Assembly (NCBI GenBank): GCA_011049295.1
Contig: DSCA01000200.1
Location: 1-10,242 of the forward strand
Reading direction: 5' to 3'
Length of the DNA: 10,242 bases
DNA from: Thermoplasmatales archaeon
GTDB lineage: Archaea; Thermoplasmatota; E2; UBA202; DSCA01
Shown here: in pieces, positions 1-6,155 of the stretch
How the letters are laid out: every line of letters starts with the position of its first letter
How positions within the stretch are numbered: position 1 is the stretch's first letter
The notes under the pieces: model-generated
Database searches by the model: none
Seen by the model: only the letters and a program-made list of their open reading frames with translations
What the model was told of the DNA's origin: nothing
Translations under genes and position numbers: made by a program

Positions 1-85
1 CCACCACGATGTCTGCTGATGCAATGTCCCGCACCTGGGCGTCCAGCCCGGGGTGGTCGGCTACCCGTACCCGGTGCACCGACAT
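1..85 (-). CDS. 5' end of an unidentified gene, possibly a glycosyltransferase (partial)
   Basis: Only the first 28 codons are inside the window; the gene continues past the left edge. The peptide begins MSVHRVRVADHPGLDAQ and ends at ASADIVV. The ATG lies one base after the gpgS stop (TAG-C-ATG), so the two genes are almost certainly co-transcribed and probably translationally coupled. The ending ADIVV resembles the start of the first beta strand of family 2 glycosyltransferases (ADIVVGIPSYN-like), which would fit a glycosylglycerate operon, but that reading rests on five residues. A phosphatase acting on glucosyl-3-phosphoglycerate is the other partner one would expect after gpgS. The gene is real with good confidence; its function is a guess. 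Confidence 0.6.
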   Translation of the reverse strand, partial: MSVHRVRVADHPGLDAQVRDIASADIVV

Positions 86-86
86 G

Positions 87-1289
87 CTATCCCCGGTTTT
101 GCTCCAGCACGATGTCCAGCAGCCGATGGCGGATGTCCTTCTTGGCGGACATGGTACGCAGCCAGTCGGGCAGCCGGGTGCCCACCGGCTTTTCGATGTA
201 CTGGATGCCGGCGTCCATCATGTTGGTGCTGAACTGCTCCACGATGGTCTCCTCCAGGTGGCGGTCGAAGTCCAGATTGTTGTATCTGGCATCGGCGTGG
301 TACTGGCGGATGCAGTCCTGGGCCCGGCGCCGGTAGAGGACCAGCATGGTGGTCAGAAACTTCCGGGAAATCTGTATCTGGTCGTTTTCTATGAGGGTGC
401 GCAGTAGCGTCTTCAGGATGTCCCGGGTCATCCGGACCAGCCCCTCCTCGGGATTACCCACCTTCTGGTGCTTGTGCTCGTAGAAGCCCAGGTCCGTCTG
501 GCAGATGCGCTTGCGGGTGACATTCCGGTATATCTCGGCCAGAATGCCGATTTCCAGCCCCCAGTCGCTGGGGATGTCCACGTCCAGGGCCAGGTCGCTG
601 GTGAGGGCAAACTCCCCGGACAGGGGGTAGCGGAAGGAGCGCAGAAACCGGATGAAGTCCGACTCGGTGCCTATTTCGTCGGTCAGCGCCTGCAGCAGGG
701 GGTTCAGGAACAGGCGGAACACCCGTCCGTACATCTGGTTGTCCTCGAAACTGATGCGGGCGTAGTAGCCCTTGTTGAACTTGAAGTCCAGCTCCGGCTC
801 CAGCAGGGGATAGAGCATCTTGGTGGGATACATCTCGGTGTAGCTGTGAACGTCGGCATCGTGCACCAGGATGGCGTAGGAGCGGAGGCTGGCTATCCCG
901 AAGGCCAGCCATACGTCCCGTCCCTTTCCCTTATAGGTGAGAAAGTCCAGGCCCTCTTCGTTCAGCTCCTCCAGCAGACCGGTAACCTCGGGGCTGTTGC
1001 ACCAGATGACCAGGTTGGGTATGTCCAGATGGGAGAAAAACTCCTTGACCTTGCCGAACTGCTTTTCGTTGTCCGCCGCCAGGGGAATGATTACCTCCTT
1101 CAGATAGTCACACTTATTCAGTCCCTGCACGATTTTACCCAGAGCCGGGCTCTGCAGCTCCCGGTACAGCATGGGCGTTATCACCGAGACCGGCCGCTTC
1201 TCGGCGTTGCTCCGCACGCTGTCCATCAGGGCCTGCTCGTCCACCCGGAGGTTGTGCAGGGTGGTTATTTCTTCCTGTTTGATGTCCAT
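87..1289 (-). CDS. gpgS: Glucosyl-3-phosphoglycerate synthase (GT81-like)
   Basis: Predicted to transfer glucose from an NDP-glucose donor to 3-phosphoglycerate in the cytoplasm, the first step to the compatible solute glucosylglycerate. The 400-residue length matches the archaeal/Persephonella-type enzymes. Seen in the sequence: KGKGRDVW (120-127), HDADV (143-147, the metal/nucleotide-binding DXD-like site), a conserved central block with FRYPLSGEFA (219-228), DWGLEIG (242-248) and EHKHQ (271-275). The start is taken at 1289 because GGTGAG ends three bases upstream. An upstream in-frame ATG at 1319 would add ten residues, MCPCGARGET, encoded by a hairpin, and is less likely. The next gene starts one base after the stop. 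Family assignment is from recalled motifs. Mannosyl-3-phosphoglycerate synthase is an alternative but normally has different signature blocks. Confidence 0.78.
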   Translation of the reverse strand: MDIKQEEITTLHNLRVDEQALMDSVRSNAEKRPVSVITPMLYRELQSPALGKIVQGLNKCDYLKEVIIPLAADNEKQFGKVKEFFSHLDIPNLVIWCNSPEVTGLLEELNEEGLDFLTYKGKGRDVWLAFGIASLRSYAILVHDADVHSYTEMYPTKMLYPLLEPELDFKFNKGYYARISFEDNQMYGRVFRLFLNPLLQALTDEIGTESDFIRFLRSFRYPLSGEFALTSDLALDVDIPSDWGLEIGILAEIYRNVTRKRICQTDLGFYEHKHQKVGNPEEGLVRMTRDILKTLLRTLIENDQIQISRKFLTTMLVLYRRRAQDCIRQYHADARYNNLDFDRHLEETIVEQFSTNMMDAGIQYIEKPVGTRLPDWLRTMSAKKDIRHRLLDIVLEQNRG

Positions 1290-1336
1290 GGTCTCACCGC
1301 GTGCCCCGCAGGGGCACATCTAGGATAGCGGTACAT
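1265..1336 (-). other. Possible 23-codon upstream ORF overlapping the gpgS start
   Basis: An ATG at 1336 opens a 23-residue frame starting MYRYPRCAPAG and ending in TAA at 1265-1267, in a different frame from gpgS and overlapping its start. A CATAAACT box (about 1356-1362) sits about 24 bp upstream of this ATG, the spacing seen at the leaderless starts in this window. The transcript from that box would therefore begin at or near the small ORF and run through the hairpin to the gpgS start. Coding status is unproven. Confidence 0.25.
1301..1317 (-). promoter_or_regulatory. Perfect 7-bp hairpin in the gpgS leader
   Basis: GTGCCCC, three bases, GGGGCAC: a perfect inverted repeat on either strand. 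In the gpgS mRNA it ends 11 nt before the ATG and two bases before the GGTGAG ribosome binding site, so the folded form could limit ribosome access. No T-run follows, so it is not a standard intrinsic terminator. Confidence 0.45.
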
Positions 1337-1355
1337 GGTTCCCGTCCTATTAGAA

Positions 1356-1362
1356 GTTTATG
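1356..1362 (-). promoter_or_regulatory. Candidate TATA box for gpgS
   Basis: On the minus strand the sequence reads CCATAAACTTCTAATAGG. The ATAAA element would place transcription start near 1332-1336, giving gpgS a leader of about 45 nt containing the hairpin. It is weaker than the TATA boxes of hppA and pstS, and gpgS might instead be read through from the gene before it. Confidence 0.35.
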
Positions 1363-1381
1363 GCCGGGTGCGGCGGGCTCC

Positions 1382-1675
1382 TCAGGTGAGATGGGCCAGC
1401 AGCGTGCGCAGCAGACCGGCCAGGTTGTCTGCCCCCTTGACGTACAGGACGTAGACGTGCCTCCGGGTTGAAATGCGCAGTTTTTTGAACAGCAGGCCCA
1501 CGATGCGGATGTCCTGAATGGCGGTGAGGGAGACGGTGATGCTCCTCTCCCGGGCCAGGGGACGGAAGGACAGTTTTTTGGAGGTCACAGTGAGCGTGCC
1601 CACCGCCCGCAGCCGCCGCCCCCGGATGCTGGCCCTGCGCTCCAGGAGAACCTGCTCGTCCCTATCCGGCTGCAT
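1382..1675 (-). CDS. Small PH/GRAM-like domain protein
   Basis: A 97-residue protein with no signal peptide or clear membrane helix. Alternating hydrophobic strands fit a small PH/GRAM-like barrel: a GTLTVTSKKLSFRP strand pair, then ITVSLTAIQDIRI, then LRISTRRHVYVLYV, and a C-terminal amphipathic helix NLAGLLRTLLAHL. This strand-strand-helix order is typical of short bacterial and archaeal PH-like proteins, whose ligands are usually unknown. An upstream ATG at 1693 would add MSGCGA, but a TATA-like CATATAAAG at 1695-1703 centres about 24 bp from the ATG at 1675 and would be too close to the upstream one, so 1675 with a leaderless mRNA is preferred. It lies between hppA and gpgS in the same direction. 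Function is unknown. Confidence 0.6.
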   Translation of the reverse strand: MQPDRDEQVLLERRASIRGRRLRAVGTLTVTSKKLSFRPLARERSITVSLTAIQDIRIVGLLFKKLRISTRRHVYVLYVKGADNLAGLLRTLLAHLT

Positions 1676-1694
1676 GGCTCCGCATCCGGACATT

Positions 1695-1703
1695 CTTTAT
1701 ATG
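1695..1703 (-). promoter_or_regulatory. TATA box for the small PH-like gene
   Basis: CATATAAAG on the minus strand lies in the short gap after the hppA stop. Its centre is about 24 bp upstream of the ATG at 1675, fitting a leaderless transcript. Confidence 0.5.
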
Positions 1704-1710
1704 CCTATGC

Positions 1711-3722
1711 TCACAGCAGCAGGGGCAGAAACACCAGGGACACGATGGACATCAGCTTGATGAGTATGTTGAGGGAGGGACCGGAGGTGTCCTTACAGGG
1801 GTCGCCCACGGTGTCTCCCACCACCGCCGCCTTGTGGGCCGGACTGCCCTTGCCTCCCAGGTGTCCGGATTCGATATATTTCTTGGCATTGTCCCAGGCC
1901 CCGCCGGCGTTGGCCAGAAAAATGGCCAGCAAGAAGCCGGTGGCCGTGGCCCCGGACAGCAGGCCCACCAGGGCGCCCACGTCGTAGAGCCCCACGGCCA
2001 GAGGAGCAGCCACCGCGATAATCACCGGCAGCACCATCTCTCTCAGGGCTCCGTGGGTGGCAATGCGCACGCACTGCTCGTAGTCGGGCTGCCCCCTGCC
2101 CTCCAGAATGCCCAGCTCCCTGAACTGGCGGCGCACCTCGTCCACCATTTTTTCCGCCGCCCGGCCCACCGCCCCCATGGTCAGGGCCGAGAACAGGAAG
2201 GGCAGCATGGCCCCGATGAACAGGCCGGCCATGACCTCCGGCTGGTCCAGGCCGATGGCAAAGCCCTCCACCTTGCCCTCCACGGACTTAACGAAGGTGA
2301 ACACCAGGGCCAGGGCGGTGATGGCCGCCGAGCCGATGGCAAAGCCCTTGCCCATGGCCGCCGTGGTGTTGCCCACCGCGTCCAGTCCCTCCGCCCGCTC
2401 CCGTACCTCCTTGCCCATATTGGCCATTTCGGCGATGCCCGCCGCGTTGTCCGCCACCGGTCCGTAGCAGTCGTTGGCCAGGGACATGCCCAGGGTGGAG
2501 AGAGCATGCCCACCGCCGCCAGTGCCACCCCGTAGAAGCCGGCAAACTCGAAGGCCAGCACCATGGCGATGGCCGTGGCCAGCACGGGAATGAACACACT
2601 CAGCATGCCCACGGACATGCCCTGAATGATGTCGGTGGCCGGACCGGTCTGGGCGGCCCGGGCGATTCCCTGGGTGGGAGAGCGCTGGTCTGAGGTAAAA
2701 TACTCGGTGGCCAGGCCGATGATGATGCCGTCAATCAGTCCCACCAGGATGGCATAGAAGGGGTCCAGCGAATCCAGGAGATAGTAGGTGGCAATGAAGG
2801 CCAGGAGGGCGAAGATGATGGCCGAGCCGAAGAGGCCGTTGCGCAGGGCAGCATAGGCATTTTTTCCTCGCACCAGGAGCATGGCGGCAATGGAAGCAAA
2901 GGCCCCCAGGGCGACGATGACCAGCGGGTAGAGTTCCGTGTGCTCGCCAAAGGCTGCATAGCCCAGTACAGCCAGGGAGATGCCGGCGATGATGGAATCC
3001 ACATAGGACTCGAACAAATCGGCGCCCATGCCGGCCACGTCCCCCACGTTGTCCCCCACGTTGTCGGCGATGGTGGCCGGGTTGCGGGGGTCGTCCTCGG
3101 GTATGCCCGCCTCCACCTTGCCCACGATGTCCGCCCCCACGTCTGCCGACTTGGTGTAGATTCCGCCTCCCACCCGGGCGAACAGGGCGATGCTGCTGGC
3201 CCCGAAGCCAAAGCCGAAGAGGATGCTGGTCAGAGAGGCGTCGCTGACGCTGAACCACTCCGTGTAGGCCCAGTAAAACAGGAACACGCCCAGGATACCC
3301 AGCCCGGCCACCGACAGGCCCATCACGGCGCCGGATGAAAAAGCAATACGCAGCCCGTTGTTGAGATTCTTCTTCACGCCCTCGGCGGTGCGGGCGTTGG
3401 CCTGGGTGGCTATGCGCATGCCGATGTTGCCGGCCAGGGCGGAAAAGATGGCCCCCACCAGAAAGGAGAGGGCGGTCTCTACGGGCATGTCCTCGCTGTA
3501 AAACGAGGCCCCCACCAGGACCGCCATCACCACCACCACGAAGACGGCGATGGTCCGGTATTCCTCGTTGAGGAAGGTCATGGCACCGCGGTAGATGCTC
3601 TGTGACAGTTCCTGCATACGGTCGCTGCCTGCTGGCTTGGAGAGAATGTAGCGGACCAGGTAGGCAGCGGTAAGAATGGCCACTAGTCCTCCAACAGGAG
3701 GTATAATTTCTATCCCCAACAT
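1711..3722 (-). CDS. hppA: Membrane-bound ion-pumping pyrophosphatase, broken by a frameshift
   Basis: Integral membrane enzyme that hydrolyses cytoplasmic pyrophosphate to two phosphates and pumps H+ or Na+. Reading across one frameshift gives about 669 residues, normal for the family. The N-terminal part (3722 to about 2505, residues 1-408) has many membrane helices and the catalytic site: DVGADIVGKVE (194-204, the D-X7-K-X-E motif), IPEDDPRNPA (207-216) and DNVGDNVGD (220-228). The C-terminal part (about 2500 to 1711) has DCYGPVADNAAG, GNTTAAMGKGFAIGSA and DTVGDPCKDTSGPS. Alanine where K+-independent enzymes have lysine in GNTT(A/K) points to the K+-dependent class; the pumped ion is not decided. 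The frame is lost within MLSTLGMSLAND by two extra bases at 2498-2504. No catalytic residue is missing, so this may be a sequencing error or a recent mutation. The mRNA is probably leaderless. Confidence 0.9.
2498..2504 (-). other. Frameshift site in hppA (2-nt insertion in a CT repeat)
   Basis: On the minus strand the run reads ATGCTCTCTCCACCCTGG, where the conserved family sequence MLSTLG needs ATGCTCTCCACCCTGG. The two extra bases (one CT unit) shift the frame. Unshifted reading runs on for about 107 meaningless residues to a stop near 2181. Confidence 0.85.
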
Positions 3723-3742
3723 AGGGAGGGAAAGGCTCGACG

Positions 3743-3754
3743 ATATTTAAATAT
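3743..3754 (-). promoter_or_regulatory. TATA box of hppA (12-bp palindrome)
   Basis: ATATTTAAATAT is a perfect palindrome centred 26-27 bp upstream of the hppA ATG at 3722, the archaeal TATA-to-start distance if transcription begins at the ATG. The region just upstream of the ATG (TTTCCCTCCCT) has no Shine-Dalgarno sequence, supporting a leaderless mRNA. Being palindromic, it could in principle also drive rightward transcription from about 3775. Confidence 0.65.
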
Positions 3755-3922
3755 TGGGCCGTTGAGGGAACGGGCCAAGGCCGAAGAACGACACAGGCAC
3801 CTCTTCGCGGCCCATAGGGCGTCATGTACGTCAGCACCGTGGACGGGGCCCTCCTGGTCGTGAGCAGGGCGACCGTGGAGATGCCGGGAATGTGACCACA
3901 CGGAGGGGCCCGGGTGGTGTAA

Positions 3923-3936
3923 CCCCGGAATCGGGG
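3923..3936 (-). terminator. Possible hairpin terminator after the regulator gene
   Basis: CCCCG, loop GAAT, CGGGG begins three bases after the regulator's TAA stop. There is no following T-run, which archaeal termination usually needs, so this is a weak call based mainly on position. Confidence 0.25.
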
Positions 3937-3939
3937 GCT

Positions 3940-4944
3940 TTATGCCTCGTCGATGAGGTAGTTGATAACGTACTCTGCCAGGTCGGCCGAGTATTCCCCC
4001 ACCCGGCGGATGCTTTCGCCGATGTATCCCAGGGAGACGGCCACTGCGCCCGTCTGCTGCAGGGCAAAGCCCTCTATTTCCTCGCACATGTCCTTCAGCT
4101 CTCTCACCGTGTCGATGTTTTTGTTGGCCCCCAATATGTCCCGGTTGAAAAAGGCTTCCACGCTGTCCGTGAACATGTCCAGGGAGAAATTGCCGGCTTT
4201 GGTGATGGTGTCCATGATGGGAGTTTCCAGCTTATGGCCGATGAGGTTGAGATTGTTGGTGGCAATGGTCACCGCATGGTCACCGATGCGCTCGATGGTG
4301 CGGCTAATCAGGGAATAATTGGCCCCCTGCTGGGCGCTGAACTTCATGCTCTCGGCCAGAAAGACGTTGCGGGAGAGAATGTTGTACTGGCGGGAGATGA
4401 GCCAGTGGAGGCGGTCCACCTCGTCGTCACGGGTGATAACGTCCTGGGACATGGCCTGGTCACCGTAGGCGAGGGCAAACAGGGCGTCCTTGTGCATGTT
4501 GCTCACCAGAGAAGTGATGCGGCGTATGGCCTTGTCGAAGGGCATCTCTCCGGGGTCCAGCAGATCCTTGACGGTCAAAGAGGTGGAGGTTTCCTCTATG
4601 ATTTCCAGGCCGATGGCAGCATGGATGAACCTGCGCAGGGTCTCCCGCACCGCCGGGGAGATTCGCCTGTCCGATGTGACGTGAAAAACGTTGTATCCCC
4701 GGATGTAGGCCCCCAGGAGCATGCGGAACAGGCAGGTGGTATCCTCGATTTTAGTGATGTCGATGTCCTTGGTCCGCTGTATCTGCTCCCCCGACGTTTT
4801 GGTGGTCAGCAGCAGGGTGCCGTCCTGCCGGTCGATGATTCCCACCCGGTCATTTTTTTTGACGCCGTGGGCGCGGGCCCAGTCCTTGGGGAGGGAGACG
4901 ATGAAGGAGGCCCCTCCGGTCACCTGTATTTTTCGGATTTCCAT
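3940..4944 (-). CDS. AbrB-PhoU fusion phosphate regulator
   Basis: A 334-residue cytoplasmic protein joining an N-terminal SpoVT/AbrB-type DNA-binding domain (about residues 1-50; MEIRKIQVTGGASF, then LPKDWARAHGVKKND) to a C-terminal PhoU region (about 100-330). PhoU metal-binding motifs are RDDEVDRL (172-179) and ERIGDHA (218-224), with a degenerate third copy RRVGEYSADLAE (313-324). Proteins of this architecture are common in archaea and usually sit beside pst genes, where they are thought to act as phosphate-responsive repressors. Here it is divergent from pstS across 327 bp containing phased repeats that could be its operator. The ATG at 4944 is preferred: MEIRKIQ is the usual start, and a T/A-rich box (about 4965-4972) is about 25 bp upstream. 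A TTG at 4953 would add three residues. No Shine-Dalgarno sequence is visible. Confidence 0.85.
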   Translation of the reverse strand: MEIRKIQVTGGASFIVSLPKDWARAHGVKKNDRVGIIDRQDGTLLLTTKTSGEQIQRTKDIDITKIEDTTCLFRMLLGAYIRGYNVFHVTSDRRISPAVRETLRRFIHAAIGLEIIEETSTSLTVKDLLDPGEMPFDKAIRRITSLVSNMHKDALFALAYGDQAMSQDVITRDDEVDRLHWLISRQYNILSRNVFLAESMKFSAQQGANYSLISRTIERIGDHAVTIATNNLNLIGHKLETPIMDTITKAGNFSLDMFTDSVEAFFNRDILGANKNIDTVRELKDMCEEIEGFALQQTGAVAVSLGYIGESIRRVGEYSADLAEYVINYLIDEA

Positions 4945-4971
4945 GAGCTGCAATGGACGAAGTATTTTTTA

Positions 4972-5037
4972 ACTTTTCTATACTTTTTATTCAAAATATA
5001 TACTTTTATATAAAAAATGACGGGATGGAATACTTTT
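4972..5037. repeat. Four helically phased ACTTTT repeats
   Basis: ACTTTT begins at 4972, 4982, 5002 and 5032, i.e. at steps of 10, 20 and 30 bp. Three of the copies extend to ATACTTTT (4980, 5000, 5030). Whole-turn spacing places all copies on the same DNA face, as expected for an oligomeric regulator's binding array. Low sequence complexity is an alternative explanation. Confidence 0.45.
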
Positions 5038-5117
5038 TTGAGGGCGAGCCGCTTTTTTTTCCGCCGGTGTCTATGGCCCCCTATATAGGAAAGGTGAGTG
5101 CACCGTGCGTGGCGGCT

Positions 5118-5181
5118 AGCCCCCGCAAGGGAGAGAGGATGGGGGCTGCTTCTTTCACTGCCGGCCGTCCGGCGGGGTGAA
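5118..5181 (+). ncRNA. Two GC-rich hairpins: possible small RNA or structured leader
   Basis: Hairpin 1 pairs AGCCCCC (5118-5124) with GGGGGCT (5141-5147); within it, CCC-GCAA-GGG (5122-5131) could form a competing GNRA-loop stem. Hairpin 2 pairs TTCAC (5154-5158) and GCCGG (5160-5164) with CCGGC (5169-5173) and GTGAA (5177-5181) around a CCGT loop. A palindromic CTATATAGG box centred near 5085 would start a rightward transcript near 5111, just before hairpin 1. No known riboswitch or RNA family was recognised. Confidence 0.3.
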
Positions 5182-5189
5182 GACATCCG

Positions 5190-5212
5190 TATATAAAATA
5201 TATTTATATATA
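5190..5212 (+). promoter_or_regulatory. Overlapping TATA boxes of pstS
   Basis: TATATAAAATATA (5190-5202) and TTTATATATATA (about 5203-5212) lie upstream of pstS. They would start transcription near 5221 and 5234, giving leaders of about 40-50 nt that carry the GGTGAT ribosome binding site at 5260-5265. Confidence 0.55.
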
Positions 5213-5216
5213 TAGC

Positions 5217-5235
5217 ATATATCGAAAAGATATAT
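5217..5235 (+). promoter_or_regulatory. Inverted repeat at the pstS transcription start (candidate operator)
   Basis: ATATATC, spacer GAAAA, GATATAT forms a perfect 7-bp inverted repeat. With a 2-nt offset the arms extend to GC on both sides. Its position, just downstream of the TATA boxes and at the predicted start site, suits a repressor site, but AT-rich sequence makes chance repeats more likely. Confidence 0.35.
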
Positions 5236-5271
5236 ATGCGGAGGGCGTTTTCACTGGCTGGTGATTGCCAC

Positions 5272-6117
5272 ATGACAAGCAACAATCACAAGAAAATAGG
5301 AAAAATAATGCTGGCCGTAGCGGCCATAACCCTGGTTACAGCCATGTTTTCGGGCTGTCTGGGCGGAAGCGACACCGAGACATTAACCATAGCAGGCTCC
5401 ACCACAGTATTACCCATCGCCCAGTTGGCTGCTGAAGCCTACATGGATGAGCACGACAATGCCGACATTCGGATAAGCGGCGGCGGGTCCAGCGTGGGCG
5501 TATCATCGGTGGGAGACGGCACGGCAGACATCGGTATGGCATCAAGAGAGCTCAAAGACAGCGAAAAAGCAGCTTATCCCAATCTGGTGCAGCACGTTGT
5601 TGCCAGAGATGGGATCGCATTGATTGTGCATCCCAGCAATACCGTATCCCAGCTCACCGTAGAACAGGTTCGTGGTATCTACAATGGAACCTACACCGAC
5701 TGGAACCAGGTGGGTGGACCCAGCAGGAGTATCGTGGTAGTTGGACGAGACAGTGCCTCCGGCACCCGAGAGTTCTTCTGGGAATTCGTCATGGATAAGA
5801 AAGACTTCGTAGCCGGCATGCTGGAAATGAATTCCAACGGAGCGGTACACAGCAAGGTATCCACCACCCAGGGGGCCATCGGGTACGTGGGACTAGGCTA
5901 TGTTGACAACCAAGTAAAGGGCATAAATATAGAAAACAACGGGCAGTACGTGCCCCCCAGCGTCCAGAACGTCATCGACGGCAAATATCCGGTTGCTAGA
6001 AATCTGAACATGTATACCAACGGATCGGCCACCGGCCTGGCCAAGGACTTCTTGGATTTCATCAAGAGCCCTGACGGACAGCAGATTGTAGAAGACGAAG
6101 GATTTGTTCCGCTGTAA
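5272..6117 (+). CDS. pstS: Phosphate ABC transporter, phosphate-binding lipoprotein
   Basis: Extracytoplasmic receptor that binds phosphate and delivers it to the PstCA channel. The 281-residue protein has a signal sequence (about 11-28) ending in MFSGC, with Cys29 as the likely lipid-anchor site. Phosphate-binding loops of the family are present: AGSTTVLP (41-48), GGGSSVG (70-76) and GRDSASGTRE (148-157), together with GAIGYVGLGY near residue 200. It is short for the family, as is common for compact archaeal forms. The start at 5272 is chosen because GGTGAT (5260-5265) lies six bases upstream and the next residues form a normal lipoprotein signal. An ATG at 5236 in the same frame would add twelve residues ahead of it. 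It is the first gene of the pst operon and is followed after 38 bp by pstCA. Confidence 0.95.
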   Translation: MTSNNHKKIGKIMLAVAAITLVTAMFSGCLGGSDTETLTIAGSTTVLPIAQLAAEAYMDEHDNADIRISGGGSSVGVSSVGDGTADIGMASRELKDSEKAAYPNLVQHVVARDGIALIVHPSNTVSQLTVEQVRGIYNGTYTDWNQVGGPSRSIVVVGRDSASGTREFFWEFVMDKKDFVAGMLEMNSNGAVHSKVSTTQGAIGYVGLGYVDNQVKGINIENNGQYVPPSVQNVIDGKYPVARNLNMYTNGSATGLAKDFLDFIKSPDGQQIVEDEGFVPL

Positions 6118-6131
6118 AAGCGTAACCCATC

Positions 6132-6148
6132 CTTCCCCCTTTTTCCCC
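6132..6148 (+). promoter_or_regulatory. Pyrimidine tract between pstS and pstCA
   Basis: The 38-bp gap is almost all pyrimidine here, including T5 at 6140-6144 flanked by C runs. Archaeal termination occurs at T-rich tracts, so partial termination could keep PstS more abundant than the permease. The tract is short and this is speculative. Confidence 0.2.
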
Positions 6149-6155
6149 TAGTATT

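Larger units (their letters stand above)
3723..3939. other. 217-bp intergenic region between the regulator and hppA
   Basis: Besides the hppA promoter it holds an imperfect hairpin at 3757-3777 (GGCCGTT, loop, AACGGGCC with one bulge), a 23-codon plus-strand ORF at 3824-3895, and a short hairpin next to the regulator stop. No tRNA or other known RNA gene was recognised. Confidence 0.5.
4945..5271. promoter_or_regulatory. Divergent regulator-pstS control region (327 bp)
   Basis: Without a convincing gene. From left to right it holds: ACTTTT repeats at 4972, 4982, 5002 and 5032; a TATATAAAAG box on the minus strand (about 5003-5012) that may serve the regulator; T8 at 5053-5060; a palindromic CCTATATAGG (5080-5089); two GC-rich hairpins (5118-5147, 5154-5181); overlapping TATA boxes (5190-5212); and an inverted repeat at 5217-5235. 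A 75-residue frame at 4953-5180 has no family resemblance and is ignored. Confidence 0.7.

Noticed and set aside
2498..2510. Programmed ribosomal frameshift in hppA
   Set aside because: No X-XXY-YYZ slippery heptamer and no obvious downstream stimulatory structure, and this family is not known to use recoding. An error or mutation is simpler.
3757..3830. Possible tRNA or small RNA between hppA and the regulator
   Set aside because: Only one imperfect stem forms; there is no cloverleaf, no TPsiC-like GGTTCGA and no CCA-end pattern on either strand.
2731..3837. Long minus-strand open frame of 368 codons overlapping hppA
   Set aside because: It lies in another frame of a strongly recognised gene, is rich in Arg, Gly, His and Pro, and lacks family motifs; it is a by-product of high GC at third positions.
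3892..5013. Plus-strand open frame of 373 codons opposite the AbrB-PhoU gene
   Set aside because: It is antisense to a gene with clear domains and has no motif, promoter or ribosome binding site of its own.
4945..5271. Attachment site or mobile element remnant suggested by the AT-rich repeats
   Set aside because: No integrase or transposase gene, no target duplication and no terminal repeats; a divergent promoter explains the composition.
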